This document shows, one piece after another, positions 49,205-58,581 of a stretch of DNA of 63,483 nucleotides (within the stretch, counting starts at the first letter, position 1; the number at the start of each line of letters is the position of its first letter). This stretch comes from UBA10518 sp022837185 (GTDB taxonomy: Bacteria > Desulfobacterota > Desulfobulbia > Desulfobulbales > Desulfobulbaceae): contig JAVEQK010000018.1 of NCBI GenBank assembly GCA_034007705.1, positions 1-63,483 of the forward strand, given 5' to 3'. The translations under genes and the position numbers were made by a program. Below the pieces are notes generated by a model, which was not told the origin of the DNA, ran no database searches, and was given only the letters and a program-made list of their open reading frames with translations.

Positions 49205-52200
49205 TTACCGGTCCAGGACAAGACGGACATTGGCGGCCAGCTGTTCCCGCGAGAAGGGCTTCTGGATAAAAAACAGCCCCTTGTCCAGGACCCCGTGGCG
49301 GGCGATCACGTTCGCCGTGTAGCCGGACATGAACAGGACCCTGAGATTCGGGCAGAAGGCCTCCAACCGTCCGGCCAGTTCCCGGCCGTTCATTTCCGGC
49401 ATGACGACATCGGTGATCAGCAAATCAATGGAGCCGGCATTTTCCTCCGCCAATGCCATTGCCGCGGCGGCGGTGTTTGCCGCCAGGACCCGGTAGCCGA
49501 GCCGTTCCAGCATGGTCCTGCTCATCTGCAGAATCGTCGGTTCGTCCTCCACCAGGAGGATGGTTTCCCCCCTGCCCATACCCGGTGCCGGGGCGCGGTC
49601 CTTTTTCCTTTCCGCGATCCCATCAGCATGGCGGGGCAGATAAATCTTGAAGGTTGTTCCTGCTCCGGGTTCACTGTAGGCGTTGATGAAGCCGTTGTTC
49701 TGCTTGACGATGCCGTAGACCGTGGCCAGCCCCAGTCCTGTTCCCCGCCCCGGCTTCTTGGTGGTGAAAAACGGCTCGAAAATCATGTCGAGGGTTTCAC
49801 TGTCCATGCCGCGGCCGTTGTCGCTGACGGCCAGGAGGACAAAGTCGCCGGGGGTGAACCCGGCGTGGTCGGCGCAGTAGTTCTCGTCAAAGGTCACGTT
49901 GCCCGTCTCCAGGGTGACCTTGCCCACTCCCTTGATTGCGTCCCGGGCGTTGACGCAGAGGTTGGCAAGGATCTGGTCGACCTGGGTGGGGTCGATCTTC
50001 ACCGGCCATAATCCGGCCGCCGGCTGCCAGGTCAGGTCAAGATCCTCGCCCAGGAGGCGGCGCAGCATTTTCAGCATCCCTTCCACGGTGGCGTTCAGGT
50101 CCAGCACCCTGGGGTTGACCGTCTGTTTGCGGGCGAAGGCAAGCAATTGCCGGGTGATTTCCGCGGACCGCTTGCCGGCGTTCAGTATTTCGCGCAGGTC
50201 TTCATGGAGCGGGTTGCCGGCGGGAACTTTATCCAGGGCCATTTCGGCATAGCCGATGATGACGCTGAGCATGTTGTTGTAGTCATGGGCTACGCCTCCG
50301 GCCAGCCGGCCGACTGATTCCATCTTCTGGGCCTGGAGGAGCTGGGCCTCCAGGCGGACGCGATCGGTGATATCCTGCATGGATCCCCGAACCATTACCA
50401 CCCTGTTGTCCTGGAGGACCGGCTTGCCGATGGTGCGCACCCATTTGCGCGACCCTCCGGCGGTGATCAGTTCGAGCTCGAGATCAAAAGGCCTGGCGGA
50501 GGAAGCGGCTTCGTTAAGGGCCTGAATGATTCTGGTGCGCGACTTCTCCTGGTAGACACCCAGTCCGATCTCCAGGGAGACTTCCCCGGCAGGGTCAAGG
50601 TCATGGATTCTCGCGGTCTCCTCGGTCCAACTTCCTTTGCCCGTTGCCGGATCGAACTCCCAACCCCCGATCCTGGCCACCCTGCCCATGTCGCGCAGCA
50701 GTTCCTCGCTGTGACGGAGGGCTTCCTCGGCCTTTTTGCGTTCGGTGATGTCCTCCGCGGCGCCCATGACGCCGATGACCCTGCCCCGCGAGTCGCGGAT
50801 CGGAGCAATGGAAAGACTGACCCGCACCAGGCTGCCGTCCTTTCTTTTGCGGACCACTTCCCGGCCCGAGAACCCGTCGCCCTCCAGCACCTCCTGCATC
50901 ATGGCCGCGAAATCGTCCCGCCGCTCCTCGGGAATGATGGGCAGGTCCCCGCCGATGACCTCCACGGCGGGCCACTGATAGATCCGCTCCGCCGAGCTGT
51001 TCCAGGTCAGCACTTTGCCCTGGAGATTGATGCTGTACAGCGCCACCGGTGAACAGGCGATCATCGCCCGCTGGAATTCCTCGCTTTGCCGCAGGGCCAT
51101 GGTCTGCCTGGCAACCTGCCGGCGCAGGGACCATGACCAGAGAAAGGAACCGAGCAGGATGAGGCCCAGGGGAATGAGAACCAGCAGCAGCCGCCGGACG
51201 GCGGTGAGCGGCGAAAGGTCCGGTTCCTGGTACACGCCAAGCCATTTTTCGTAAAGACGACGGTACTCGCCGTTGGCCTCGACGATTTTCAGCCCTTCGC
51301 TGAACTGGGCCAGGAGCGCTTTCTGACCGTCGCGGACCGCATAGGCGTACTCCGATTCGAAAATCGGCCGCCGGCCCAGGTCCAGATGGTTCCAGCCGAA
51401 CTCGTTGCGCAGATGCAGGGCGGTGATTCGGACAACAACGGCGCAGTCGTGCCGGCCCTCGGCAAGCTGCCGCAGGGCGTCCTCCTGGGTTTCGGCAAAC
51501 GATATCTGATCGCCGTAGCCTTTTTCCTGGAGAAAATCCTGGACGACGTCATCGCGCTGGATAACGATCCGCAGGCCTTTCAGATCATCAGCGGTGACGG
51601 GCGGCGGCAGCTCGCCCTTGCGCACCACGCTGACGTAATGATTGGCCGCATAGGGCTGGGTGAAGTCGAATTTCAGGTCGCGCTGGTGCGTATAAAACAT
51701 CCCCTGGACAACGTCGATTTCCCCGTTCTCCAGTCTTTTGATGGTCTCCGACCAGGGCCCGAGCCGGAACTCGATGTCGAGGTCAAGTTCGCGGGCAATG
51801 GCGCGGGTGAGCTCCGTGGCAAAGCCCGAGGGGTGGCCGTTTTCATCAAGAAATTCAAAGGGAGGATAATCATGGTCGCCGCCGACCACGATGCGCCGGT
51901 GCAGGGGGAGCTGCAGGGCGGCGAACCACTTGGCGTGGAGATGGCGGTAGGTGCCGTCCGCCATGACGATGGCAAGCCCTTCGTTCAATAACGCCAGGGT
52001 GGTGCGGTCCCCATCCCTGACGGCGAAACAGAAATCCTGGCGAAAGCCCTCAACGGGTTTGTCCAGGACCCGCAGATTGGTCAGCCCGGTTTCCTGAATC
52101 AGGCGCAGGGCAACCAGGCGCTGGGTGACCACGGCATCGTATCCGCCTTCGGCCAGTTCGCGCAGGGCGTCTTCAAAGGAAGGGGTGGTGAAAATTTCCA

Positions 52201-52729
52201 TGGCGCGGTCCCCGCGCCTGAGGAATTCCTCGGCATTGTCGCCTTTCATCACGGCGACCCGGCGGCCGCGCAGGTCACCCAGGCCATGAATGTCCTGATT
52301 GTCCTGGCGGACCACGATGGCCCCGTGCAGCGACATGTAGGGAAAGGTGAAGTCGAAAATGGCTTCCCGCTCGGGGGTGCGGCCCACCAGGGGCAGGGCC
52401 TGGATTTCTCCCCGCTCAAGCCAGCCCCGTACGTCGGCCCAGGTCCCGGTTCGGAAGGTAACTTCCCGATCCATGGCGGCCAGGGCGGCGCGGAGCAGTT
52501 CCACGGCAAAACCTTCGGCACGGCCGTCGGCGTCGACAATGCTGAAGGGCGGATAGTCGGTCTCCGCCGCGCTCAGGATCGGCCCGCCGGCCATGGCTGC
52601 GGAAGGGGCCCATCCAAGGGGCGACAGCACAAGGCACAGAAGGAAGGCAGCGATCCCGGATGAACAGGGGATGGGGGCAAATCGCCGCGGATGCCGGCTG
52701 GCTGCGTTGGTGGGCTTTTTGGAAATCAC
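49205..52729 (-). CDS. Hybrid sensor kinase with two solute-binding domains, two PAS domains and a receiver
   Basis: The 1174-residue protein runs: signal segment (about 24-46); two bacterial type-3 solute-binding domains (about 48-275 and 280-510, each with a YPPFxxxD start); a membrane helix (about 525-545); two PAS domains (about 560-800); a kinase with H-box GGVAHDYNNMLSV, N-box NLCVNARDAI and GRGTGLGLATV; and a C-terminal receiver with LITDVVMPEMNG. The periplasmic domains probably sense amino acids or similar small solutes. The start is a GTG at 52729 with a weak ribosome site. A good promoter lies at 52814-52842. No Hpt domain is present to pass the phosphate on. Confidence 0.9.
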   Translation of the reverse strand: MISKKPTNAASRHPRRFAPIPCSSGIAAFLLCLVLSPLGWAPSAAMAGGPILSAAETDYPPFSIVDADGRAEGFAVELLRAALAAMDREVTFRTGTWADVRGWLERGEIQALPLVGRTPEREAIFDFTFPYMSLHGAIVVRQDNQDIHGLGDLRGRRVAVMKGDNAEEFLRRGDRAMEIFTTPSFEDALRELAEGGYDAVVTQRLVALRLIQETGLTNLRVLDKPVEGFRQDFCFAVRDGDRTTLALLNEGLAIVMADGTYRHLHAKWFAALQLPLHRRIVVGGDHDYPPFEFLDENGHPSGFATELTRAIARELDLDIEFRLGPWSETIKRLENGEIDVVQGMFYTHQRDLKFDFTQPYAANHYVSVVRKGELPPPVTADDLKGLRIVIQRDDVVQDFLQEKGYGDQISFAETQEDALRQLAEGRHDCAVVVRITALHLRNEFGWNHLDLGRRPIFESEYAYAVRDGQKALLAQFSEGLKIVEANGEYRRLYEKWLGVYQEPDLSPLTAVRRLLLVLIPLGLILLGSFLWSWSLRRQVARQTMALRQSEEFQRAMIACSPVALYSINLQGKVLTWNSSAERIYQWPAVEVIGGDLPIIPEERRDDFAAMMQEVLEGDGFSGREVVRKRKDGSLVRVSLSIAPIRDSRGRVIGVMGAAEDITERKKAEEALRHSEELLRDMGRVARIGGWEFDPATGKGSWTEETARIHDLDPAGEVSLEIGLGVYQEKSRTRIIQALNEAASSARPFDLELELITAGGSRKWVRTIGKPVLQDNRVVMVRGSMQDITDRVRLEAQLLQAQKMESVGRLAGGVAHDYNNMLSVIIGYAEMALDKVPAGNPLHEDLREILNAGKRSAEITRQLLAFARKQTVNPRVLDLNATVEGMLKMLRRLLGEDLDLTWQPAAGLWPVKIDPTQVDQILANLCVNARDAIKGVGKVTLETGNVTFDENYCADHAGFTPGDFVLLAVSDNGRGMDSETLDMIFEPFFTTKKPGRGTGLGLATVYGIVKQNNGFINAYSEPGAGTTFKIYLPRHADGIAERKKDRAPAPGMGRGETILLVEDEPTILQMSRTMLERLGYRVLAANTAAAAMALAEENAGSIDLLITDVVMPEMNGRELAGRLEAFCPNLRVLFMSGYTANVIARHGVLDKGLFFIQKPFSREQLAANVRLVLDR

Positions 52730-52813
52730 AAATAGGGTTCAATAAGGCCTTGCACCCGCCGGAAATGTGTTCGGGCCGCGCGGGGTGCGGAGAATTCCGG
52801 GTTGACCAAGGGT

Positions 52814-52842
52814 ATTAAATAATTCTTCTGATCCATAGTCAA
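52814..52842 (-). promoter_or_regulatory. Sigma-70-type promoter of the hybrid kinase gene
   Basis: On the minus strand TTGACT (revcomp of 52837-52842) and TTTAAT (revcomp of 52814-52819) are exactly 17 nt apart, each matching five of six consensus bases. The leader is about 78 nt. TAATTCTT (52820-52827) and AAGAATTA (52850-52857) form an inverted repeat across the -35 region, a possible operator. Confidence 0.6.
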
Positions 52843-52913
52843 GTTATTCAAGAATTACGTCGCCGGCCGGCATACCGGGTCGGCTTCGAGGAGGTGAGCC
52901 GCCGGACGCACGG

Positions 52914-54308
52914 TCAGAACGAGATGCCGTATTTTTTCATGAGCTGGTACAGGCGGGTTCTGGAAAGACCCGAGGTCCGGCATGCCTTGGTGACGTTGCC
53001 CCCGGCGTGGAGCAGAAGATCCCGGATGTATGATTTTTCCAAATGCCTTTTATATTCGCGCCACGGAAGAAACGTGTTGCCGGCCTGGGGAGCGGGCGCT
53101 GCGGGGCCGCCACCCGGGGAAGCCTGAATGCCTGCCTGGGCCTGGAGGACGCGCAAATGGTCGGGAAGGTGCCTGGCAAAGAGGGTGGGATGGTCTGCCG
53201 CCTGGGCGAGCACATGCTCCAAAACCTGAAAGAGCTCCCTGACGTTGCCGGGCCAGTGGTAGGTGGAGAGGGCGCCGATGAAGTCCGGGGCGATGCCCTT
53301 GCTTTGCAGCCCGTATCGGCCACAGAGTTGTTCGACATAATGGATTGTCAGTTCCTTGATATCCTCAATCCGTTCCCGGAGCGGCGGCAGTTCGATGCGG
53401 ATCCCCTGCAGGCGGAAAAAAAGATCGCTGCGAAAATTGCCGTTCTGGACCCGTTCGGTCAGGTCCCTGTTGGTGGCGGCGATGACCCTGAAGTTGCTTT
53501 TCATCTCCGTGGTTCCGCCGACGGGCCGATAACTGTGTTCCTGCAGAACCCGGAGAAAGGCCTTTTGCATCGACAGCGGCAGTTCGCCGATTTCGTCCAG
53601 GAAAAGGGTGCCGCCGTCGGCATGTTTGATCAGTCCGTCCCGGGACAGGTCGGCGCCGGTAAAGGCGCCTTTGGTATAGCCGAACAGGGTGCTCTCAATG
53701 AGGTTTTCCGGCATGGTGGCGCAATCCACCACCACGAAGCGGCCGCCCGCCCGGTGGCTGTTTTCATGGATGGCCCTGGCAAAAATTTCCTTGCCGGTTC
53801 CGGTCTCGCCGGTTATCAGGACACTGGCGTCGCAGCCGGCCGCCTTGGCGGTCTGGTCCAGGCATACCTTGATCTGTGGGCTGCTGCCGATGATATTGTC
53901 CCGTTTCAGGGCTACGGGAACGGTTTTAATGCGCTTTTTTTCTTCCCGGTACTGCAGGGCCCTGGTTAGATGCAGCAGCAGGTCGCGCACCACATGCGGT
54001 TTTTCGATATAACTCCAGGCCCCGCTGGAGATGGCCTGCTGGGCGCCGTTGGGGTCGCCCTTGCCGGTAATGATAATGACCTCGGGAGCGGAGGGGACAT
54101 TCTTGAATCGTGACAGGTGGTCGAGTCCGTTGCCGTCGGGCATCTGCACGTCAAGAAAAATGACATCGCAGACGTGGGACCGGGCAAGCTTGATCCCGTC
54201 GCGCAGGGTGTTTACGCCGACAGCTTCGTAGCCGGATCTGCGGAGATGTTCGACCAGCATGCCGCAAAGCTGCTGGTCATCGTCGACGACAAGGATATGA
54301 GCAGCCAT
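52914..54308 (-). CDS. Sigma-54-dependent response regulator (NtrC family)
   Basis: The 464-residue protein has a receiver domain (ILVVDDD; phospho-acceptor in IFLDVQMPDG; IITGKG), an AAA+ domain (GETGTGKE, GAFTGA, FLDEIGELPL) and a C-terminal Fis-type helix-turn-helix (VTKACRTSGLSRTRLYQLM). It should activate sigma-54 promoters. I start it at 54308, 7 nt after AGGAGG, rather than at the frame start 54341. Its first 32 nt overlap the end of the upstream REC-kinase-REC gene, so they are translationally coupled and the kinase is its likely partner. Confidence 0.93.
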   Translation of the reverse strand: MAAHILVVDDDQQLCGMLVEHLRRSGYEAVGVNTLRDGIKLARSHVCDVIFLDVQMPDGNGLDHLSRFKNVPSAPEVIIITGKGDPNGAQQAISSGAWSYIEKPHVVRDLLLHLTRALQYREEKKRIKTVPVALKRDNIIGSSPQIKVCLDQTAKAAGCDASVLITGETGTGKEIFARAIHENSHRAGGRFVVVDCATMPENLIESTLFGYTKGAFTGADLSRDGLIKHADGGTLFLDEIGELPLSMQKAFLRVLQEHSYRPVGGTTEMKSNFRVIAATNRDLTERVQNGNFRSDLFFRLQGIRIELPPLRERIEDIKELTIHYVEQLCGRYGLQSKGIAPDFIGALSTYHWPGNVRELFQVLEHVLAQAADHPTLFARHLPDHLRVLQAQAGIQASPGGGPAAPAPQAGNTFLPWREYKRHLEKSYIRDLLLHAGGNVTKACRTSGLSRTRLYQLMKKYGISF

Positions 54309-55896
54309 CCAGGACCCTCCTGATAACTTCGGATAATTCATGCTTGACCACCGGCTTCATCACGTACTCCCGCACGCCGATGGAGAGGGCTTCCTCCCGG
54401 TCCATTATTTCACTGAAACCCGTACAGACAACCACCGGCATGTCGGGCCTCCTGGCCAGGATCCGTTGGGACAGGTCTTTCCCTGTCAGATTGGGCATTG
54501 TCATGTCGGTCAGGACAAGGTCATAGCCATCGGGGTCGGCCAGGAACTCCCGGAGGGCCTCGCTGCTGTCCGTATAGGGCCGGACGTCGTAGCCCAGGTC
54601 GCGAAGCATTCTATCCAGCAGTCGAACCAGTTCGGCCTCATCGTCAACGACAAGAATTCGCTCGCTGCCTCCCGGCGCGGAAACCGCCTCAAACGTGCAG
54701 CGGGACATTTCCGCATCCACCGTCGGAAAAATCAATTCAAACCGCGATCCCTCCCCCCTGGTGCTGTGGACCTTGATGTCCCCGTTCAGACTTTTGACGA
54801 TGCCATGGACCACCGACAGGCCGAGGCCGGTGCCCTCGCCGATGGGCTTGGTGGTGTAAAAGGGTTCGAAGATCCGCTGCAGGTCCTCTCGGTCAATCCC
54901 GCGGCCGGTGTCGGCGATGCTCAACTGCAGGAACCGTTCCGGTGCCAAGGAGGTTGTCTGCAGATAGAACTCGTCCGGAACATGGTCGACCTCGCGGAGG
55001 GAGAAGCTCAGGATCCCGCCCTGATCGCCCATCGCCTGCTTGGCATTGGTTGCCATGTTCATGATGATCTGGTTGACCTGAACCGGATCGGCCATGATCG
55101 GTCTGCACTCCGCATCAATGAATTCCCGGAATTCGATGGTGGCGGGAAAAATTGATTTCAGGAGTTTTATCGACTCCTTGAGCAGGAACTGGACCCGCAC
55201 CGGCTGGACTTCCTGCTCCTCCTGCCTGCTGAAAGTAAGAATCTGCTTGACCAGTTCCGAGGCCCGGTTGCAGGCGCTGAGCACCTGGTCCAGATCCCGG
55301 CCGGCCTGGCTGCCGGGATCGATCCCGGCAATGGCCATCTGGGTGTAGCCCGTTATGATCGCCAGGATGTTGTTGAAATCATGGGCGATGCCGCCGGCAA
55401 GGGTCCCGATGGCCTCCATTTTCTGGGCGTGGTGCAGCACCGCGATCCTTTTCTGGATCTCCGCCTCGAGGTACTCCTGATAATGCCTGTTCTCCGCGAT
55501 CAGGTTCGCCCGCTCGAACACCCTGATCATTGCATGCTCCAGGAGCGAAGTGTCCTTGATGGGCTTGATCAGGTAGTCCCAGGCGCCGAGCTTCAGGGTT
55601 TTGATGGCGTCGGTCAGGGTGCCTTCCCCGGAAATGATGATGACGGGAAAGGTCTCCAGGTCCGCACGGATATCCTCCAGCACGTCCATGCCGTCCATGT
55701 GCGGCATGCGCAGGTCGAGGAGCATGAGATCCGGCTGGTTTTCGCGGTACCGCCGGAGGCATTCGCTGCCGTTTTCCGCCGTGATCACCCTGTATCCCAG
55801 ACTTTTGAGCAGGGTGGCGAGGCTTTTCCGCATCAGGTCGTTATCGTCGGCAACCAGGATCAGTTTGCCTTGTGTCGGCCGGGTGGTTCCCCTCAT
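54277..55896 (-). CDS. REC-histidine kinase-REC signalling protein
   Basis: The 539-residue soluble protein begins with a receiver domain (LVADDND, LLDLRMPHMDG), then a kinase core with H-box GGIAHDFNNILAI, N-box NMATNAKQAM and GEGTGLGLSVV, and ends with a second receiver (LVVDDEAE, LTDMTMPNLTG, VMKPV). It has no membrane segment or sensor domain, so its input is probably phosphate from another kinase through the N-terminal receiver. The neighbours suggest a chain: PAS kinase at 55994, this protein, NtrC-type regulator at 52914. Confidence 0.92.
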   Translation of the reverse strand: MRGTTRPTQGKLILVADDNDLMRKSLATLLKSLGYRVITAENGSECLRRYRENQPDLMLLDLRMPHMDGMDVLEDIRADLETFPVIIISGEGTLTDAIKTLKLGAWDYLIKPIKDTSLLEHAMIRVFERANLIAENRHYQEYLEAEIQKRIAVLHHAQKMEAIGTLAGGIAHDFNNILAIITGYTQMAIAGIDPGSQAGRDLDQVLSACNRASELVKQILTFSRQEEQEVQPVRVQFLLKESIKLLKSIFPATIEFREFIDAECRPIMADPVQVNQIIMNMATNAKQAMGDQGGILSFSLREVDHVPDEFYLQTTSLAPERFLQLSIADTGRGIDREDLQRIFEPFYTTKPIGEGTGLGLSVVHGIVKSLNGDIKVHSTRGEGSRFELIFPTVDAEMSRCTFEAVSAPGGSERILVVDDEAELVRLLDRMLRDLGYDVRPYTDSSEALREFLADPDGYDLVLTDMTMPNLTGKDLSQRILARRPDMPVVVCTGFSEIMDREEALSIGVREYVMKPVVKHELSEVIRRVLDGCSYPCRRR

Positions 55897-55993
55897 ACCT
55901 GAATTCTCATGATTTCGTTCACCCCCGGGCAGGCCGCGGCCCCATCAACGCGGTAACCAAGGGCTCCGGGTCTTTTGGGCATGGCGTTCATTT

Positions 55994-57178
55994 TTATACT
56001 TTCTGGCAGACAGGAAGCAAGACCACAAACCTGGCGCCCCCTTCCCGTCCTGATTCGACCAGGATCCTGCCGCCATGCTTTTCCTGCACGATGGCACGGG
56101 CGACCGATAGTCCCAGTCCCGTGCCGGCGCCTATTTCCCTGGTGGTGTAAAAGGGGTCGAAAATATGCTCCCGCTCCGACTCCTCGATTCCGGGGCCGTT
56201 GTCTTCCACCTCCACGCGGATTGTTCCCTCTTGCTCCATCATGGTTCTGAGGGTGATGCGGGAATGCATCCCGGAGGGATGATCAGCCATGGCCTGAACC
56301 GCGTTTTTGGCCAGATTCAGAACAACCTGTTCAATCTCCATGGGAACACAGCTTACCGGGGGCAGGTCCGGGCCGTATTCCCGGTGGATCGCGATATTGA
56401 GGATATCGTATTTTTTCTTCAGGTTGTAATCGGCCCGAGCCAGTTCAAGGGAGTTGTCGAGGAGCCGGTTGATGTCGACTTCCTGCAGATCGCCCTTCCG
56501 CGGCCGGCTGAAATCAAGGAGGGTGTTGATGATCCGGGAGGCGTTGAGGGCGGAATTTCTGATGCCGTCCAGGAAGAAATCCAGTTCCATGCGCTGGAAA
56601 TAGTGGTTGACCTGCTCCAGATCCAGGCCGCATTCCCGGGCCGTCCTTCGATTTTCAGCGAAAGAGGGTTCCAGCAGGCTCTGCACCACCTGAATGGACT
56701 GGAGAATGGCGCTGAGCGGGGTGTTGATCTCATGGGCTACGCCGGCCGCCAGTCCGGCGATGGTGGTCATTTTTTCCGAGAGGATGAGTTGCTGCTCCAA
56801 TTTTTTCGCGTTGGTTATGTCCCGGGCAACCAGGACGACAAAGTTGACCCCGCCTCCTTCGTTCGCCACCGGAGTGACGGTAAGCGAAAAAGTTCTGTCC
56901 AGCCGTTCGTGATGCATCTCCAGGGCATGGGGAGTGAATTTCCCTCCCTGTTTTTGTCCGCCGCACTCGGCACAGAAGCAGACTCCGCCGCCGAACAGTT
57001 CATGGCAGGGCCTGCCGGCAGGTTCAGGGAGGACCGCCTTGAACAGGTCGTACCCGGCCCGGTTGATTCTGGAGATCCTGTACTCGGGGTCCAGGATGAC
57101 AACTATGTCGGGTATGGCCTGAAAGGTCGATTCCCATTCGTCCCGGTTGCTGTTTTGTCCAATCATTGTTTGACGCAT
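55994..57178 (-). CDS. PAS-domain histidine kinase with cysteine-rich PAS
   Basis: The 394-residue soluble kinase has an N-terminal PAS domain (about residues 14-130), with the cysteine group CHELFGGGVCFCAEC inside it, and then a kinase core: H-box GVAHEINTPLSAI, N-box NLAKNAVQAM and GAGTGLGLSVA. The cysteines could bind a metal or respond to redox state. It is the first gene of the signalling block and is followed by the REC-kinase-REC gene after 97 nt. No good ribosome site precedes the ATG at 57178 or the alternative at 57166. Confidence 0.9.
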   Translation of the reverse strand: MRQTMIGQNSNRDEWESTFQAIPDIVVILDPEYRISRINRAGYDLFKAVLPEPAGRPCHELFGGGVCFCAECGGQKQGGKFTPHALEMHHERLDRTFSLTVTPVANEGGGVNFVVLVARDITNAKKLEQQLILSEKMTTIAGLAAGVAHEINTPLSAILQSIQVVQSLLEPSFAENRRTARECGLDLEQVNHYFQRMELDFFLDGIRNSALNASRIINTLLDFSRPRKGDLQEVDINRLLDNSLELARADYNLKKKYDILNIAIHREYGPDLPPVSCVPMEIEQVVLNLAKNAVQAMADHPSGMHSRITLRTMMEQEGTIRVEVEDNGPGIEESEREHIFDPFYTTREIGAGTGLGLSVARAIVQEKHGGRILVESGREGGARFVVLLPVCQKV

Positions 57179-57812
57179 AAAAATTGATATGTGAATAAAA
57201 ATATATCATATTCCTCGGCGGAGAGGAATAGTGGAAATTACGGAGATGTAATTGGAGGCGCTTCGCAAAAGGCGAAACGCTGGAGACCCGAGCCGTTCAA
57301 TCACGGCGGAGGAGGGGGCCGGCCTTGAGCCGGTTGGGGGGCAGCGCTTTGTTGTTTTGTCATGGATTGGCCGTTGCCATTTGGGGTGCATAAAGGTAAG
57401 ATAAATAATTTTCAGTTGCCGATCCGGGCAGGAATGGCACCTGGAGTGCCGGCGGGGGAGCGTGCAGGACCAAGCGTCTGCAGTCATCAGCATTTCAGAA
57501 GTCAGATGCCAGAGGACAGAAGACAGAATGAGTTTGCAGCTGCGCTGTCGGTTTGGCCCCCCCCCTCATCCCATGGCTTCCGGCCACCCGGAGGGAGAAT
57601 GGGTTTGACAGCATCCATCCCGCCGGGGCGAGAAGCGGACGAAGCGAGACTGCGGGAAGGTGCCTCCCCGTGGGGGGTGGATGAAGGAGGCTGCGCCGGG
57701 AAGCGACAGCCATCGGGCGGCGGCAGCGCAGGCTGGAGTGAGCCGGCGAACTTCCAACGCAAAGTGATTCATCGTTATATCATTCAAGAGATCGCTTGCA
57801 CGACTGAGGACA
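57179..57812. other. Intergenic region between the PAS kinase and kdsB, with repeats
   Basis: I see no credible gene in these 634 nt. Near the kinase gene, TATTCCTC (57209-57216) and GAGGAATA (57223-57230) form a perfect 8-bp stem. From 57498 there is a low-complexity repeat (AGATGCCAGAGGACAGAAGACAG) similar to one at 15998. From about 57560 to 57760 a GC-rich block follows that reads in several frames without a convincing product and looks like a dispersed repeat. Confidence 0.55.
57498..57530. repeat. Low-complexity CCAGAGGACAG repeat
   Basis: AGATGCCAGAGGACAGAAGACAG differs by two bases from AGAAGCCAGAGGACAGATGACAG at about 15992-16016, where it forms the end of the hydrolase gene and the edge of another repeat. 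It is a short dispersed sequence of unknown role. Confidence 0.55.
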
Positions 57813-58571
57813 ATGACGGACAAACAATCGGAAGTAATCGCGATCATACCGGCCAGGTATCATTCCAACCGGTTTGAGGGCAAGCCGCTGGCCCGGATCA
57901 TGGGCAAGTCCATGATCCAACATGTCGTGGAGCGGGCCCTGCTGGTTCCGCTGCTGTCGCGGGTTGTCGTTGCCACCGACGATGAACGCATCGCCGAAGA
58001 GGTCAGGTCGTTCGGCGGCGAGGTGGTCATGACCAGGGCGGACCACGCCTCGGGCACGGACCGACTGGCCGAGGCCGCCGGCTTGCTGGATATTTCCGAG
58101 CACGACATCGTCGTCAATATTCAGGGCGATCAGCCCCTTTTTCCGGCCCGGGTTGTGGAAGAGGTAGTGGGGCCGATGCTGGCCGATCCGGCGCTCCCCA
58201 TGTCCACGCTCATCTACAAAATTGTCCGCCCGGACGAAATCAATGACCCGAACCACGTCAAGACCGTTTTCGACCGCCACGGCAACGCGCTGTATTTTTC
58301 CCGGGCCTCCATTCCTTTCCAGCGCAATCCCGACGAAGCGGGCAGGCCGACATATTACAAGCACCTGGGGTTTTATGCCTATCGGAAGGGATTTCTGCTG
58401 ACCTTTGTCGCCCTGCCCGAGGGAGAATGGGAGCGGTTCGAGAAACTGGAGCAATTGCGGGCGCTTGAATACGGATATACAATCAGGGTCGTTCTGACCG
58501 AACATGATTCCATCGAGGTCGACACCCCGAAAGATATTGAACGGGTAGAGGAATTGCTGAAACAACAATAA
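57813..58571 (+). CDS. kdsB: 3-deoxy-manno-octulosonate cytidylyltransferase (CMP-Kdo synthetase)
   Basis: The 252-residue enzyme activates Kdo with CTP for transfer onto lipid A, supplying waaA (18410). Family motifs are IIPARYHSNRFEGKPLA near the start, ATDDERI, TRADHASGTDR and NIQGDQPLFP. Length is normal. GAGGACA lies just before the ATG. mdh follows after 10 nt. Confidence 0.95.
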   Translation: MTDKQSEVIAIIPARYHSNRFEGKPLARIMGKSMIQHVVERALLVPLLSRVVVATDDERIAEEVRSFGGEVVMTRADHASGTDRLAEAAGLLDISEHDIVVNIQGDQPLFPARVVEEVVGPMLADPALPMSTLIYKIVRPDEINDPNHVKTVFDRHGNALYFSRASIPFQRNPDEAGRPTYYKHLGFYAYRKGFLLTFVALPEGEWERFEKLEQLRALEYGYTIRVVLTEHDSIEVDTPKDIERVEELLKQQ

Positions 58572-58581
58572 TGAGGTTGCC

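Noticed and set aside
57362..57877. A 171-codon plus-strand frame before kdsB
   Set aside because: The product is compositionally random, crosses repeat sequence and overlaps the start of kdsB in another frame.
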